Source: Methylobacterium sp. BTF04
GTDB lineage: Bacteria > Pseudomonadota > Alphaproteobacteria > Rhizobiales > Beijerinckiaceae
Length of the DNA: 64,000 nt
Direction: 5' to 3'
NCBI RefSeq assembly: GCF_010692745.1
Contig: NZ_JAAHTB010000004.1
Coordinates: forward strand, 124,001 to 188,000
Positions 20,734 through 28,792 of the stretch are shown here, piece by piece. A program made the translations under genes and the position numbers. The notes under the pieces were generated by a model that saw only the letters and a program-made list of their open reading frames with translations, made no database searches and was not told the DNA's origin. Position 1 is the first letter of the stretch, and every line of letters begins with the position of its first letter.

Positions 20734-21324
20734 TTGAGGGTGCCGCGATCTTTTTTGAAGGCGCTGCGACACTTGGCTGACGATGCCGTTCTCCTGCGCC
20801 TGATCGCAGCGGTCGCCCGCGGTGACGAATCCGCCCTGAAGACGCTCTACGAGCAGACAGCCCCGAAACTTTTGGGCGTCATCCTCCGTATCCAGCGAGA
20901 TCGCAGCGCGGCCGAAGATGTCCTTCAGGACGCCTATCTCCGCGTCTGGCAGAATGCGGGCTCCTACAGCCCGGAGGCCGGCCGGCCGATCACCTGGCTG
21001 TGCGCCATCGCGCGCAACAGGGCGATCGACGTGGTTCGGCGCAAGGCGGAGGTGCAGGGGCCGGTGAGCGAGGACGGGGAGGACTGGGTGGAACGGCTGG
21101 TCGATCCCCATGACAGCGAGGGCGCGATCCTCGGACGCGACGCCCTGCGGGCGTGCCTCGGCCGCCTCGACGCGATGCAGCGTGACTGCATCGTGCTGGC
21201 CTATTGCGAGGGCCATTCGCGCGAGGAACTCGCGGTGCGCTACGATCGCCCCGTCAACACGATCAAGACCTGGCTGCATCGCGGCCTGTCGGCCCTGCGC
21301 GGTTGCCTGGACGCACCGGCATGA
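20734..21324 (+). CDS. ECF-family RNA polymerase sigma factor (start uncertain)
   Basis: A roughly 190-residue sigma-70 family ECF factor. Region 2 includes LYEQTAPKLLGVIL and DVLQDAYLRVWQNAGSY, then PITWLCAIARNRAIDVVRR. Region 4 includes LDAMQRDCIVLAYCEGHSREELA and NTIKTWLHRGLSAL. No ATG exists in this frame before the conserved region; candidates are TTG 20734, GTG 20740 and TTG 20755. An ATG at 20700 lies in another frame, joinable by one base at a six-T run (20751-20756). It is coupled by ATGA overlap to an RskA-type anti-sigma gene, which should hold it inactive at the membrane. Confidence 0.9.
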   Translation: MRVPRSFLKALRHLADDAVLLRLIAAVARGDESALKTLYEQTAPKLLGVILRIQRDRSAAEDVLQDAYLRVWQNAGSYSPEAGRPITWLCAIARNRAIDVVRRKAEVQGPVSEDGEDWVERLVDPHDSEGAILGRDALRACLGRLDAMQRDCIVLAYCEGHSREELAVRYDRPVNTIKTWLHRGLSALRGCLDAPA

Positions 21325-22028
21325 CCCCCGATCCCGACGAGCGCGACCTGAGAGCGGCCGAATATGTCCTCGGTACACTGACCCTCACCGAGCGGGCGGC
21401 GATGGACCTCGAACTCGCCGTCGATCCCGCGGCGCGGGCGGCGGTGGCGGCCTGGGAAAGCCGCCTCGCGCCGCTGACCCTCACTGCGCCCGAGGCCGTG
21501 CCGGGAGCGCGGGTCTGGCAAGCCATCGTCGAGGCCCTTCCGGGGACCACATCCCGTACGGGTCCCGCCAATGACAATCGCGTGCTGGCCCTGAGCCGGT
21601 CGGTGCGGCACTGGCGTCTGATCGCCGGAGGCGTCGGCGCCCTCGCGGCCGGTCTGGCGCTGTTCATCGCCGTCGGCCTGCGCGGCCCCGGTCCGGGCGA
21701 TGCGCGCTACGTCGCCGTGGTCAGCAGCGGCGGCGAGGCGCCGGCCCTTCTCGTAAGCATCGACACCGCGGCCGGCACGGTGCGGGTGCGTCCGGTGGGC
21801 GCGCAGACCCCGACCGGCCGCAGTCTCGAGCTCTGGTATGTCGGGGCGGGCCAGCCGCCCAAGACCCTCGGCCTCATCGGTAAGGATGCCCAGCGGCTCG
21901 CCCTTCCGGCCACCGCCGACGCCCTGGCGGCGGGGACCTTCGCGGTCTCCGTCGAGCCCGCCGGCGGCTCGCCCACCGGCCAGCCCACGGGGCCGGTGGT
22001 GTATTCGGGCAAGCTCATCCGGGAGTGA
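21321..22028 (+). CDS. RskA-family anti-sigma factor
   Basis: A 235-residue membrane anti-sigma factor. The N-terminal cytoplasmic domain (DERDLRAAEYVLGTLTLTER) resembles the RskA sigma-binding helix bundle. One membrane segment lies at about residues 95-116 (WRLIAGGVGALAAGLALFIAVGL). The periplasmic C-terminal domain has the RskA pattern GRSLELWYVGAGQPPKTLGL and FAVSVEPAGGSPTG. It overlaps the sigma gene stop by four bases, so the pair is made together. The inducing signal is not visible. Confidence 0.9.
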   Translation: MTPDPDERDLRAAEYVLGTLTLTERAAMDLELAVDPAARAAVAAWESRLAPLTLTAPEAVPGARVWQAIVEALPGTTSRTGPANDNRVLALSRSVRHWRLIAGGVGALAAGLALFIAVGLRGPGPGDARYVAVVSSGGEAPALLVSIDTAAGTVRVRPVGAQTPTGRSLELWYVGAGQPPKTLGLIGKDAQRLALPATADALAAGTFAVSVEPAGGSPTGQPTGPVVYSGKLIRE

Positions 22029-22423
22029 CGGGAGACGGTCCGCCGGGCCGCCTCGCGACCAGGGTGGCTCAATGCGCGGCCGCCGCCTGGAACGCGCCTT
22101 CGAGACTGGCGGTCACCCCCTCGGGCCGCTGCGCGGTGGCTATGGCTATGGCTTTGGCGCTGCGCCCCACCACCGCCGAACCGTCGGCACCGATCTGGGT
22201 GGTGACCCGAGGCGCGCACAGGCTTTCACTGCGGACGAGGGAAGGGCGTCCGCCATCGCGACAGGCACAGACACGGCCGGTTCCGGCATCGGATGGGAAC
22301 AGCCGCTATGAGCCTGCGCGCCGGACGGCATCAGAACGCTCACCGCCGTGCACGCGACAGACCGGTTTTTCTCGCCTATCCCGATTTCGATGCGTCGCAC
22401 GGTGACCTAAGGGGCCTGACAGG
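22029..22423. other. Intergenic region before cobF
   Basis: This 395-base gap holds no recognised gene. On the minus strand, 22069-22305 is open without a stop and has a high-GC third-position pattern. Its translation begins after a TAG without ATG, GTG or TTG and includes GADGSAVVGRSAKAIAIATA. It may be a decayed or frameshifted gene or chance. I looked for the B12-box of a cobalamin riboswitch ahead of cobF and did not see it. Confidence 0.4.
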
Positions 22424-23191
22424 GTGAGAAAACTCCTCGTGATCGGCATCGGGACCGGAAATCCAGAGCACGTGACGATCCAGGCGATCCGCGCGCTCAA
22501 CACCGTCGACGTGGTCTTCGCCCTCGACAAGGGTCGGGAGAAGGCCGACCTCGTGGCCCTGCGCCGGGCGATCTGCGACCGCTACATCGAAGGCCGGCCC
22601 TACCGCTTCGTCGAGGCGCAGGACCCCGAGCGCGACCGCAACCCGGCCGATTACGGGGCGACGGTGGATTCCTGGCACGCCGCCCGCGCCGTCCTCTACG
22701 AGCGGATGATCGAAACCGAACTGTCCGAGGACGGGTGCGGGGCGATCCTGGTCTGGGGCGACCCCTCCCTCTACGACAGCACCCTGCGGATCATCGCGCG
22801 CATCATCGCGCGCGGGCGCCTGCCCTTCGAGTACCAGGTGATTCCGGGAATCAGCAGCGTCCAGGCCCTGGCGGCCAGCCACCGGATCGCCCTCAACCGC
22901 ATTGGCGCGCCGATCCACATCACCACAGGGCGCCAGATCGCCGACGGCCTGCCCGCGGGCGCCGACACCACGGTGGTGATGCTCGACGGGCATCCCCGGT
23001 TCGACCATCTCGATCCGGACCTGACGATCTATTGGGGTGCCTATCTCGGCACCCGGGACGAGATCATTTTGTCCGGTCGGCTCGGCGACGTCGCCGACGA
23101 AATCGGCCGCCTGCGCGTGGCGGCGCGGGCCCGGCACGGCTGGATCATGGACACCTACCTGCTGCGCAGCCGAGAGGCGCCTGCGACATAA
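22424..23191 (+). CDS. cobF: Precorrin-6A synthase (deacetylating) CobF
   Basis: A 255-residue SAM-dependent methyltransferase of the aerobic cobalamin pathway. It methylates C-1 and removes the acetyl group to give precorrin-6A. The opening KLLVIGIGTGNPEHVT is the cobalt-precorrin methyltransferase glycine motif, and CobF-specific LVWGDPSLYDSTLRI and VIPGISSVQALAASH follow. The start is GTG with AAGGGG nine bases upstream. No other cob gene is adjacent, which is unusual because cobF is normally clustered. Confidence 0.93.
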   Translation: MRKLLVIGIGTGNPEHVTIQAIRALNTVDVVFALDKGREKADLVALRRAICDRYIEGRPYRFVEAQDPERDRNPADYGATVDSWHAARAVLYERMIETELSEDGCGAILVWGDPSLYDSTLRIIARIIARGRLPFEYQVIPGISSVQALAASHRIALNRIGAPIHITTGRQIADGLPAGADTTVVMLDGHPRFDHLDPDLTIYWGAYLGTRDEIILSGRLGDVADEIGRLRVAARARHGWIMDTYLLRSREAPAT

Positions 23192-23420
23192 GCGGCGGCT
23201 CCTGAAAAGAAAGACCATGTCCCGGCCGTCGTTCTTGGGTCGTCTTCTCTGTGTGTCGGCTCGGAGACATACGGAAAATCTATTGTCGCAAGATGGCGCC
23301 CCGGCCGAATAGTGCGGCCGACTGGCAGGGTGTTTGCGTGAGACTGTCGACAGGCCATCATCGGCCGATCCTGTCCGGGCTTAGAGGGTGCCCGGACGCA
23401 GTCTTTACGGAGGCGGCCAG

Positions 23421-24674
23421 ATGGCGATCGGTGATCCGCGGCAGGGCAGGCGTGTCGGCCGCCGTTTCGGTGGCCTCTGCCTCCTGGGTTCACTGGCCCT
23501 CGCCGGTCTCGCCGGTCTCGCCGCCGGGCGGCCGGGCGCGCTCGGGTCGGCCTACGCGGCCGTCTCGGTGGGCCTGGAAGAGCGGTTCCACACCCGGGTG
23601 CCGGCGGGCGACCTGCGCCTCGCCCTCGGGCCCCGCGGTCGCGACGTCCGGGTCGCGGGCGAGATCGGCGAGGGGGCGGCCCAGCGCCTCAAGGTTCTGC
23701 TCGACGCCAATCCGCATGTGGCGCGCATCCACCTCACCAGCGATGGCGGCCTCGTCGACGAAGCGGTGGGAATCGGTGCCCTGATCGCGGATCGCGGCTT
23801 GTCCACCTACGTGCCGGATTACTGCGTTTCGGCCTGCACCCTCGCCTTCGCCCGCGGCCGCGAGCGCTTCCTCGTGACCGGCGGGCGCCTCGGCTTCCAC
23901 GCGCCCTACGATCCGGGCCTGTTCGGCCAGGTCTTCCAGGCCGATGCCACGGCCGAGCGCGCGGCCTACCTCGCCGCGGGCATCGAGCCTGGCTTCGTCG
24001 GGCAGGCCCTGGCGGTCGCTTCCGCCGACCTCTGGATTCCCGACGCGGCGCGTCTGCTTCAGGCCAACGTCGTGACTCAGGTGGTCGATACCGACCGGTT
24101 TCCGGATTCGACCCTCGACGACGATCCGAGCCCCGAAGGCGCCCGCGCGGCCGTCCTGCGCGCCCTGCCGCTGTTGGAGGGCTTCGCTACCCGGCCCAAC
24201 GTGCTGGCGCGCCTCGCCGGGCGGTATCGCGACGGCTACTTCGCCGGACGCTCCGAGGGCGAGGCCCTCGACCGCCTCCGCCGCGACGCCGCGCGTGAGA
24301 TCGGCCGGGCCGTGGCCGGCGCCGACGACGCGACGATCCTGGCGCTGGGCCGCTATCTCCACCGGGCGATGCGCGCGGGCGACACGTCCGCCTGCCTCGG
24401 TATCGGCACGGCGGGGAACCTGCTTCTGGCGCAAGAGACACTGAACGAGGCCGACGAGGGCCCGGCGCTGCTGGCGCGCGCGGCCGGGCAGGGCGCTCCG
24501 GTGGAGAGCGGGCCGGTACGGGCCGAGATCCAGCGGTCGGATTTCGCGCGCGATTGCCCCGGCCTGACCGAGGCCTATGCCCACGCCCTGTCGCGGCCCG
24601 ATCCGGCCCCCGCCCTCCGCGCCTTGATGTTGCGCAAGGTGCGGCCCGCCGACGAGGCCTTCGCGCGGCCGTAG
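23421..24674 (+). CDS. Exported ClpP-fold protein (COG3904-like), function unknown
   Basis: A 417-residue protein with an N-terminal hydrophobic segment (about residues 14-40) acting as signal or anchor. It has a ClpP/crotonase-like domain at about 75-230. Within it, ARIHLTSDGGLVDEAVGIGALI is followed by YVPDYCVSACTLAFARGRERF, where the Ser in VSAC is at the position of a catalytic serine in related exported Clp-like proteases, and LGFHAPYDPG follows. The C-terminal ~180 residues are helical and unassigned. GGAGG seven bases upstream supports this ATG. The gene stands alone on its strand, facing the PAS gene. Confidence 0.75.
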   Translation: MAIGDPRQGRRVGRRFGGLCLLGSLALAGLAGLAAGRPGALGSAYAAVSVGLEERFHTRVPAGDLRLALGPRGRDVRVAGEIGEGAAQRLKVLLDANPHVARIHLTSDGGLVDEAVGIGALIADRGLSTYVPDYCVSACTLAFARGRERFLVTGGRLGFHAPYDPGLFGQVFQADATAERAAYLAAGIEPGFVGQALAVASADLWIPDAARLLQANVVTQVVDTDRFPDSTLDDDPSPEGARAAVLRALPLLEGFATRPNVLARLAGRYRDGYFAGRSEGEALDRLRRDAAREIGRAVAGADDATILALGRYLHRAMRAGDTSACLGIGTAGNLLLAQETLNEADEGPALLARAAGQGAPVESGPVRAEIQRSDFARDCPGLTEAYAHALSRPDPAPALRALMLRKVRPADEAFARP

Positions 24675-24716
24675 GAGGTTTTCGCGTGAGGCGGACCCTG
24701 ACGACTGACGACGGTT

Positions 24717-25295
24717 TCAGTGCCGGCGGCCGTCATGGGTCTCCGGATGGGCCTCCTGCAGGTGGCGCGCGAGTTCGAAGCCGATCTCGATCATCAGGCT
24801 GTCGAGAAGCTTGGTCAGGGCCGGCATCCGCAGGTCGCCGACGAGCGCGCGCAGAGCGATGGCGTGTTCGGCCATCAGGTTCACGGTGTGCTGGCCGTCT
24901 CGCCCGGCGCAATCCTCGGTCCGGTCGAGGGCGATGCCGCAGCCACGCGCCGGCCGGCCCGCCGCGTCTCGCTCGATCCGGCCGCGAAGGGCGAGCCAGC
25001 ACGTGCCTCCGGCCGTGCGGAACGCGACCTCGAAGGCGCCGCCGCGCGCCAGCGCCGCGTGGAAGACGTTCTCGACCCGGTTGCGGTCGGTGTCGTGCGT
25101 GCCCGCGAGGACGGCCGCCAGCGGCACGCCACCGCCGGCCTCGCCCGGATCGAGGCCGAGCAACCGCGCGAGGGGCGGCGAGAGTGCGAGGCGGTCGGTC
25201 CAGACGTCGTGCGTCCAGACGCCGACGACCCCAGACGCGGCGAGCGCGGCCTGCATCTCGTTGGAATCGGGTAGCGGAAGGGTGAGCCGGGGCAT
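24717..25295 (-). CDS. PAS-domain protein
   Basis: A 192-residue soluble protein with one PAS fold at about residues 10-125. The pattern is ALAASGVVGVWTHDVWTDRL, LARLLGLDPGEAGGGVPL, the VFHAALARGGAFEVAFRT strand, and a PAC-like GRIERDAAGRPARGCGIALD segment. The helical tail (NLMAEHAIALRALVGDLRMP) has no kinase, HTH or cyclase domain. It may be a stand-alone sensor or adaptor. Ligand and partner are not evident. Confidence 0.72.
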   Translation of the reverse strand: MPRLTLPLPDSNEMQAALAASGVVGVWTHDVWTDRLALSPPLARLLGLDPGEAGGGVPLAAVLAGTHDTDRNRVENVFHAALARGGAFEVAFRTAGGTCWLALRGRIERDAAGRPARGCGIALDRTEDCAGRDGQHTVNLMAEHAIALRALVGDLRMPALTKLLDSLMIEIGFELARHLQEAHPETHDGRRH

Positions 25296-25640
25296 GCGTA
25301 TCCTGGAAACGGGACCGACTGACGAAAATTACCTAAGGTTGCTGAAATACTCGACCAGACAGGCAAGGGCCGCGTGAGCCTACCGACTTACCGGTTGTAG
25401 GGAAAGAGCGGATACGGACTCCTGAGGGAGTAGGGCAACTTTAGATTGCTCCTGAATGGCGGCTCCGCCCGCATCGGCCAAAGCGGCCGCCGACGCGCTT
25501 AACCGTTGGTTAACCATGATCGGCGACACCCCGGATCAAGGCATCCTTGGGTCACAGGACGACAGGTCGGACTGTTCCCCCGGGCATGCCGCCGCCGGAA
25601 CCTCGCCAGGACGGCTCGAAGGTCGCGAAAGGGCGCCAGC
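25296..25640. other. Intergenic region between the PAS gene and parA
   Basis: This 345-base divergent promoter region contains the CtrA-type box at 25499-25514. The rest shows no gene or strong repeat. An in-frame upstream extension of parA reaches 25506 but its translation is Arg-rich and not conserved-looking, so it is treated as non-coding. Confidence 0.6.
25499..25514 (+). promoter_or_regulatory. Perfect CtrA-type binding box upstream of parA
   Basis: The sequence reads TTAA, seven bases (CCGTTGG), then TTAAC, exactly the full CtrA consensus of alphaproteobacteria. It is 127 bases upstream of the parA ATG in a GC-rich background where TTAA is rare. CtrA is the cell-cycle master regulator of this class, so cell-cycle control of the parA/RHH pair is inferred. 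Confidence 0.7.
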
Positions 25641-26279
25641 ATGAAAGCCATCACGTTCGTCACGCAGAAGGGCGGTAGCGGAAAGAGCACGCTGTGCATC
25701 TCGCTGGCCGTGGCCGCTCAGGAACAGGGCCTGTCCGTCTGCATTCTCGAGATGGATCGCCAGGCCACGATCAGCGACTGGCTCGACCACCGCACGGCGG
25801 AAGGTCCCGAGGTGGCGCAGATCGACGCGACGCAGATCGACGCGGTGATGGCCCAACTGCGCGAGTCGTCCTACGACTACGTCTTCATCGATACGCCCGG
25901 CGTCGATTCCACCGGGACCCTCTCGGCGATCCGCGCCGCCGACTTGTGTATCATTCCGTGCCGGCCGACGCCCGCCGATCTGCGCGCGTTCAAGCCGACT
26001 CTGGCGGCCGTCTATCGGCTCGAGAAGAAGTTCGCCTTCGTCCTCAACCAGACGCCGCCGCGCTCCTACCGCATCCGCGATGCCGCCGACGGTCTCGCCG
26101 TGCTCGGCATCCTGCCCGACGTGAACATCGTCGCCCGCACCGACCATCAGGATGCCATCGGCGTCGGCCAGGGCGTCACCGAGTTCAACCCGAAGGGGCA
26201 GGCGGCGGGCGAGGTGCGCAAGCTCTGGAGTTGGATCGAGAAGCGGATGCAGGTGTCGAAGCATGTCAAAGCCGCCTAA
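25641..26279 (+). CDS. parA: Orphan ParA/MinD-type ATPase
   Basis: A 212-residue short ParA-family ATPase without an N-terminal HTH (type Ib size). Deviant Walker A is KGGSGKST at about residues 10-17, the Walker A' region is LEMDRQATISDW, and Walker B is YVFIDTPGVDSTGTL. Such proteins position DNA or protein cargo by binding nucleoid DNA in the ATP form. It overlaps the next gene by 17 bases. That gene is a small DNA-binding-type protein, not a standard ParB, so this is not the chromosomal parAB locus. It may position plasmid-like, chemotaxis or polar cargo. Confidence 0.88.
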   Translation: MKAITFVTQKGGSGKSTLCISLAVAAQEQGLSVCILEMDRQATISDWLDHRTAEGPEVAQIDATQIDAVMAQLRESSYDYVFIDTPGVDSTGTLSAIRAADLCIIPCRPTPADLRAFKPTLAAVYRLEKKFAFVLNQTPPRSYRIRDAADGLAVLGILPDVNIVARTDHQDAIGVGQGVTEFNPKGQAAGEVRKLWSWIEKRMQVSKHVKAA

Positions 26280-26598
26280 GCTGAACCTCGCCTCGATCGT
26301 CGCGGCCGCCGTTCCTCCCGCCAAGCCCGCCCCTCCTGCCAAGCCCATGCAGACGGCGGAGATCGTGCAACTCGATGTCGGCCCCGCTTCTCTGCGCCGG
26401 CCGGCCCCCGCCACGCTCAAGCAGCGCGCCCGGCAGATGTCGGTCTATCTCGAGCCACCCGTCTACGATCAGCTGCGCGACATCGCCCATGCCGAGCGCA
26501 CCAAGATGCACGGTCTGATGCTGGAAGCCCTCGACCTTCTGTTCAAGCAGCGCGGCGCCCGCTCCATCGATCATCTCAACGAGCCCGGCTCGCGCTGA
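26263..26598 (+). CDS. Small ribbon-helix-helix-like partner of ParA
   Basis: A 111-residue basic protein. The N-terminal half is Pro/Ala-rich and probably disordered (VPPAKPAPPAKPMQTAE). The C-terminal half resembles a ribbon-helix-helix domain: a strand (RQMSVYLEPPVYDQL) followed by two helices (RDIAHAERTKMHGLMLEAL). RHH proteins of this kind act as centromere-binding or adaptor partners of small ParA ATPases and often autoregulate. Its ATG lies inside the parA 3' end (17-base overlap), implying coupled translation. The partner role is inferred from this arrangement. Confidence 0.72.
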   Translation: MSKPPKLNLASIVAAAVPPAKPAPPAKPMQTAEIVQLDVGPASLRRPAPATLKQRARQMSVYLEPPVYDQLRDIAHAERTKMHGLMLEALDLLFKQRGARSIDHLNEPGSR

Positions 26599-27014
26599 TC
26601 GGACCACCGCCCGCCAGATCCCTTCGGGTCGGCGGGCGGCCTCGCAAAACGCCATTTCTGGAATGCCTTGCGCCGGATTGCTGAGTTCGTCTCTCAGAGA
26701 AGACAGAGCGGAGGAGCCTGCGTCCGCGGCATTCCATCCATCCCGGCGATTGCGCCCTGCTATTCGGCATAATTTCGTGTGCATGATCAATGAGATCGCG
26801 TGATGATTTCACGTTCGGTCTCAAGAAAAAATCCTGCGAGATCCCCGCACCCACTGGCGCCGCTGCGTTGCGTTCAGGCTTCCTTTACGCAGATCGGACA
26901 ATTCTCCTGGCTTGCAGCCGCGGCCTGTTCGGTCCGCTGCAAAGGCCATGTGCCGGACCCGCTCCCGTCCGCGTGTGGGGCTGGCGTGGCGTATCCAGGG
27001 GCGTGGGTTTTCTG
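26599..27014. other. Intergenic region before rlpA
   Basis: This 416-base stretch holds the hairpin at 26607-26639 and a 9-base inverted repeat (26659-26667 with 26728-26736). An in-frame upstream extension of rlpA reaches 26790 but lacks signal-peptide character and is treated as untranslated leader. No separate gene is supported. Confidence 0.5.
26607..26639 (+). terminator. Hairpin downstream of the ParA/RHH pair
   Basis: A 9-base GC stem (26607-26615 with 26631-26639) begins eight bases after the RHH stop. An inner 4-5 base stem extends it. There is no T-run, so it is probably a factor-dependent terminator or end-stabilising hairpin. Confidence 0.6.
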
Positions 27015-28634
27015 ATGGCGCGTTTGACGAAGGCCCAAATGCGGGCGCCGGCCACGCTGCCTGTCTGGCGGCTGATGGCCGTCTCCGCGGTGGCGCTGAC
27101 CACTGCGAACTGTGCCCAGAACCCGCAGAAGCTCACCGCGGCCTCGTCCGGCTCGTCCTATGATTCCAAATACGGCGTGAAGGCGAGCCCGCGCCTCTAC
27201 AACGAGGGTGACGTGATCCCCAAGGGCGGCGGACGCCGCTTCTCGGGCAAGCCCTACGTGGTCGCCGGTCGCACCTACGTGCCGCGCGAGGATGCCAAGG
27301 GCTACGTCCGCGAGGGGCTCGCCTCCTGGTACGGCGCCGCCTTCCACGGCCGCATGACCGCCAACGGCGAGGTGTTCGACCGCCACTCCATCGCCGCCGC
27401 GCACCCGACCCTGCCGCTGCCGAGCTATGTCCGGGTGACCAACGTTTCCAACGGCCACTCGATGATCGTGCGGGTGAACGATCGCGGCCCCTACCACGCC
27501 AACCGCCTGATGGACGTCTCCGAGGAGGTGGCCCAGGCCCTCGAATTCCACGGCCGCGGCACCACCAAGGTCCGGGTCGAGTATGTCGGCAAGGCCTCCA
27601 CCGCCGGCAGCGACGATCGCAAATTGCTCGCGACCCTGCGCACCGACGGCGAACCGGCCTCGGTGCACGGCCGCTCGCCGGTCATGATGGCCGATCTCGG
27701 CCCCGATACGGCGCCGGCCGAGCGCCTGTCGCGGGCCGCCAAACCCGCTTTGGCGTTCAAACCGGAGGGCGAGGACGCGCAGCCCGCTCCGGAGCCGACA
27801 GAGGAGGCGGCGCCGGCACCGCGTCCCGTGCGCCACTCGCCCATCCTGATGGCGAGTGCGGCCAGCGTTGCGGTTCCGCCCGCGCTGCAGCCGAGTGTGG
27901 CCGCACCCGAGGCGTTCCGACCGGTCCGGAATTCGGTGGTGGCCGAGGCGCCGAACCGGGTTACCCTCGCGGCGTCTCGATTGCCGCGCGATGCCGAGCC
28001 GCTCGCCCTCGCACCGCCACCGATGCGTCTCGCGAGTGCCGCCTCCGAGCGCGGGGGGGCAGCCAGGGGGTCGAGCGATGTTTCCGGGATGAACCCGGCC
28101 ACGCTGGGCCGCTCGTCGGTCGCAGCTCATTCGCCTGCGGGCAAGCTGCAGAGCGAGTCCAGGGCGTTCGCTTCGGCCAAGCCCGTGGAGCCTCTCCGGG
28201 CCGCGTCGTCCGCACGGATGATGGTGGCGTCCGGCGGGCCGGGTCGATCCGGCGGCGCGGCGACCCTGAAGGGCACTGCGATCAAGGGCACTGCGATCAA
28301 GGGCACTGCGATCAAGGACTTGCCGGTCAGGGCGATGGCAATCAAGGGCGCACCGACCCGGATGGCGGCCGCACTTCCGCCCGTCGGCGGCCCCGCGCCG
28401 CTGCATACCGGCGGCGTCAAGGGCGCTGCTGCGAGCAAGGCCACCGCCACGACCAGATTCGCCACCGAGACTGCACCCCGCGTCGGCCGGCTGGCCGCTC
28501 ATCCGGCTCCCGTCACCGCGAAGGCGGTGCCGACGAAGCTCGCGCTCGCGTCGGGGAAGCCGGGCAAGCCCGGCGTGGTCGCCGCCCGGTCCGCCCAGGG
28601 TTCCCGACGCGCCCAGGTGGCGGAGGTCAACTGA
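27015..28634 (+). CDS. rlpA: RlpA-family septal lytic transglycosylase lipoprotein
   Basis: A 539-residue predicted lipoprotein: signal MARLTKAQM to a lipobox TTANC. The double-psi beta-barrel RlpA domain (about residues 95-195) shows GLASWYGAAFHGRMTANGE, FDRHSIAAAHPTLPLPSYV and VRVNDRGPYHANRLMDVS. RlpA cleaves denuded glycan strands at the septum or pole. The C-terminal ~330 residues are low-complexity Ala/Pro/Arg/Lys without a SPOR domain, and contain a triple 5-residue repeat (GTAIK). RlpA proteins often end in SPOR, so septal targeting must occur otherwise. The start is chosen for the signal peptide. The next gene is a D,D-carboxypeptidase, another wall enzyme. Confidence 0.88.
   Translation: MARLTKAQMRAPATLPVWRLMAVSAVALTTANCAQNPQKLTAASSGSSYDSKYGVKASPRLYNEGDVIPKGGGRRFSGKPYVVAGRTYVPREDAKGYVREGLASWYGAAFHGRMTANGEVFDRHSIAAAHPTLPLPSYVRVTNVSNGHSMIVRVNDRGPYHANRLMDVSEEVAQALEFHGRGTTKVRVEYVGKASTAGSDDRKLLATLRTDGEPASVHGRSPVMMADLGPDTAPAERLSRAAKPALAFKPEGEDAQPAPEPTEEAAPAPRPVRHSPILMASAASVAVPPALQPSVAAPEAFRPVRNSVVAEAPNRVTLAASRLPRDAEPLALAPPPMRLASAASERGGAARGSSDVSGMNPATLGRSSVAAHSPAGKLQSESRAFASAKPVEPLRAASSARMMVASGGPGRSGGAATLKGTAIKGTAIKGTAIKDLPVRAMAIKGAPTRMAAALPPVGGPAPLHTGGVKGAAASKATATTRFATETAPRVGRLAAHPAPVTAKAVPTKLALASGKPGKPGVVAARSAQGSRRAQVAEVN
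28269..28313 (+). repeat. Three perfect 15-base tandem repeats inside rlpA
   Basis: The unit AAGGGCACTGCGATC occurs three times without interruption and in frame, encoding repeated Lys-Gly-Thr-Ala-Ile in the basic tail of RlpA. A perfect short repeat of this kind is prone to slippage, so the copy number may vary between strains. Confidence 0.9.
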
Positions 28635-28792
28635 CCCGCGTCACGCGTCGGTCGTGTCGGTGGCTGCGACGCGACCGTCCCCCGCATTCCGGCATATTGG
28701 CGTTCGATCTCAACGGGAAATCCCTGTAACGTCACGCTTCGACCGGGTTGCAGGAAAGGCTGGCCGCGAAGGCCGGCCGGTGTGAGGCGATG

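Noticed and set aside
22029..22423. Cobalamin riboswitch before cobF
   Set aside because: The B12-box and surrounding conserved segments were not recognisable on the plus strand.
25641..26598. Chromosomal parAB locus
   Set aside because: The second gene is a small RHH-like protein, not ParB, and no parS sites or gidA/gidB neighbours are present.
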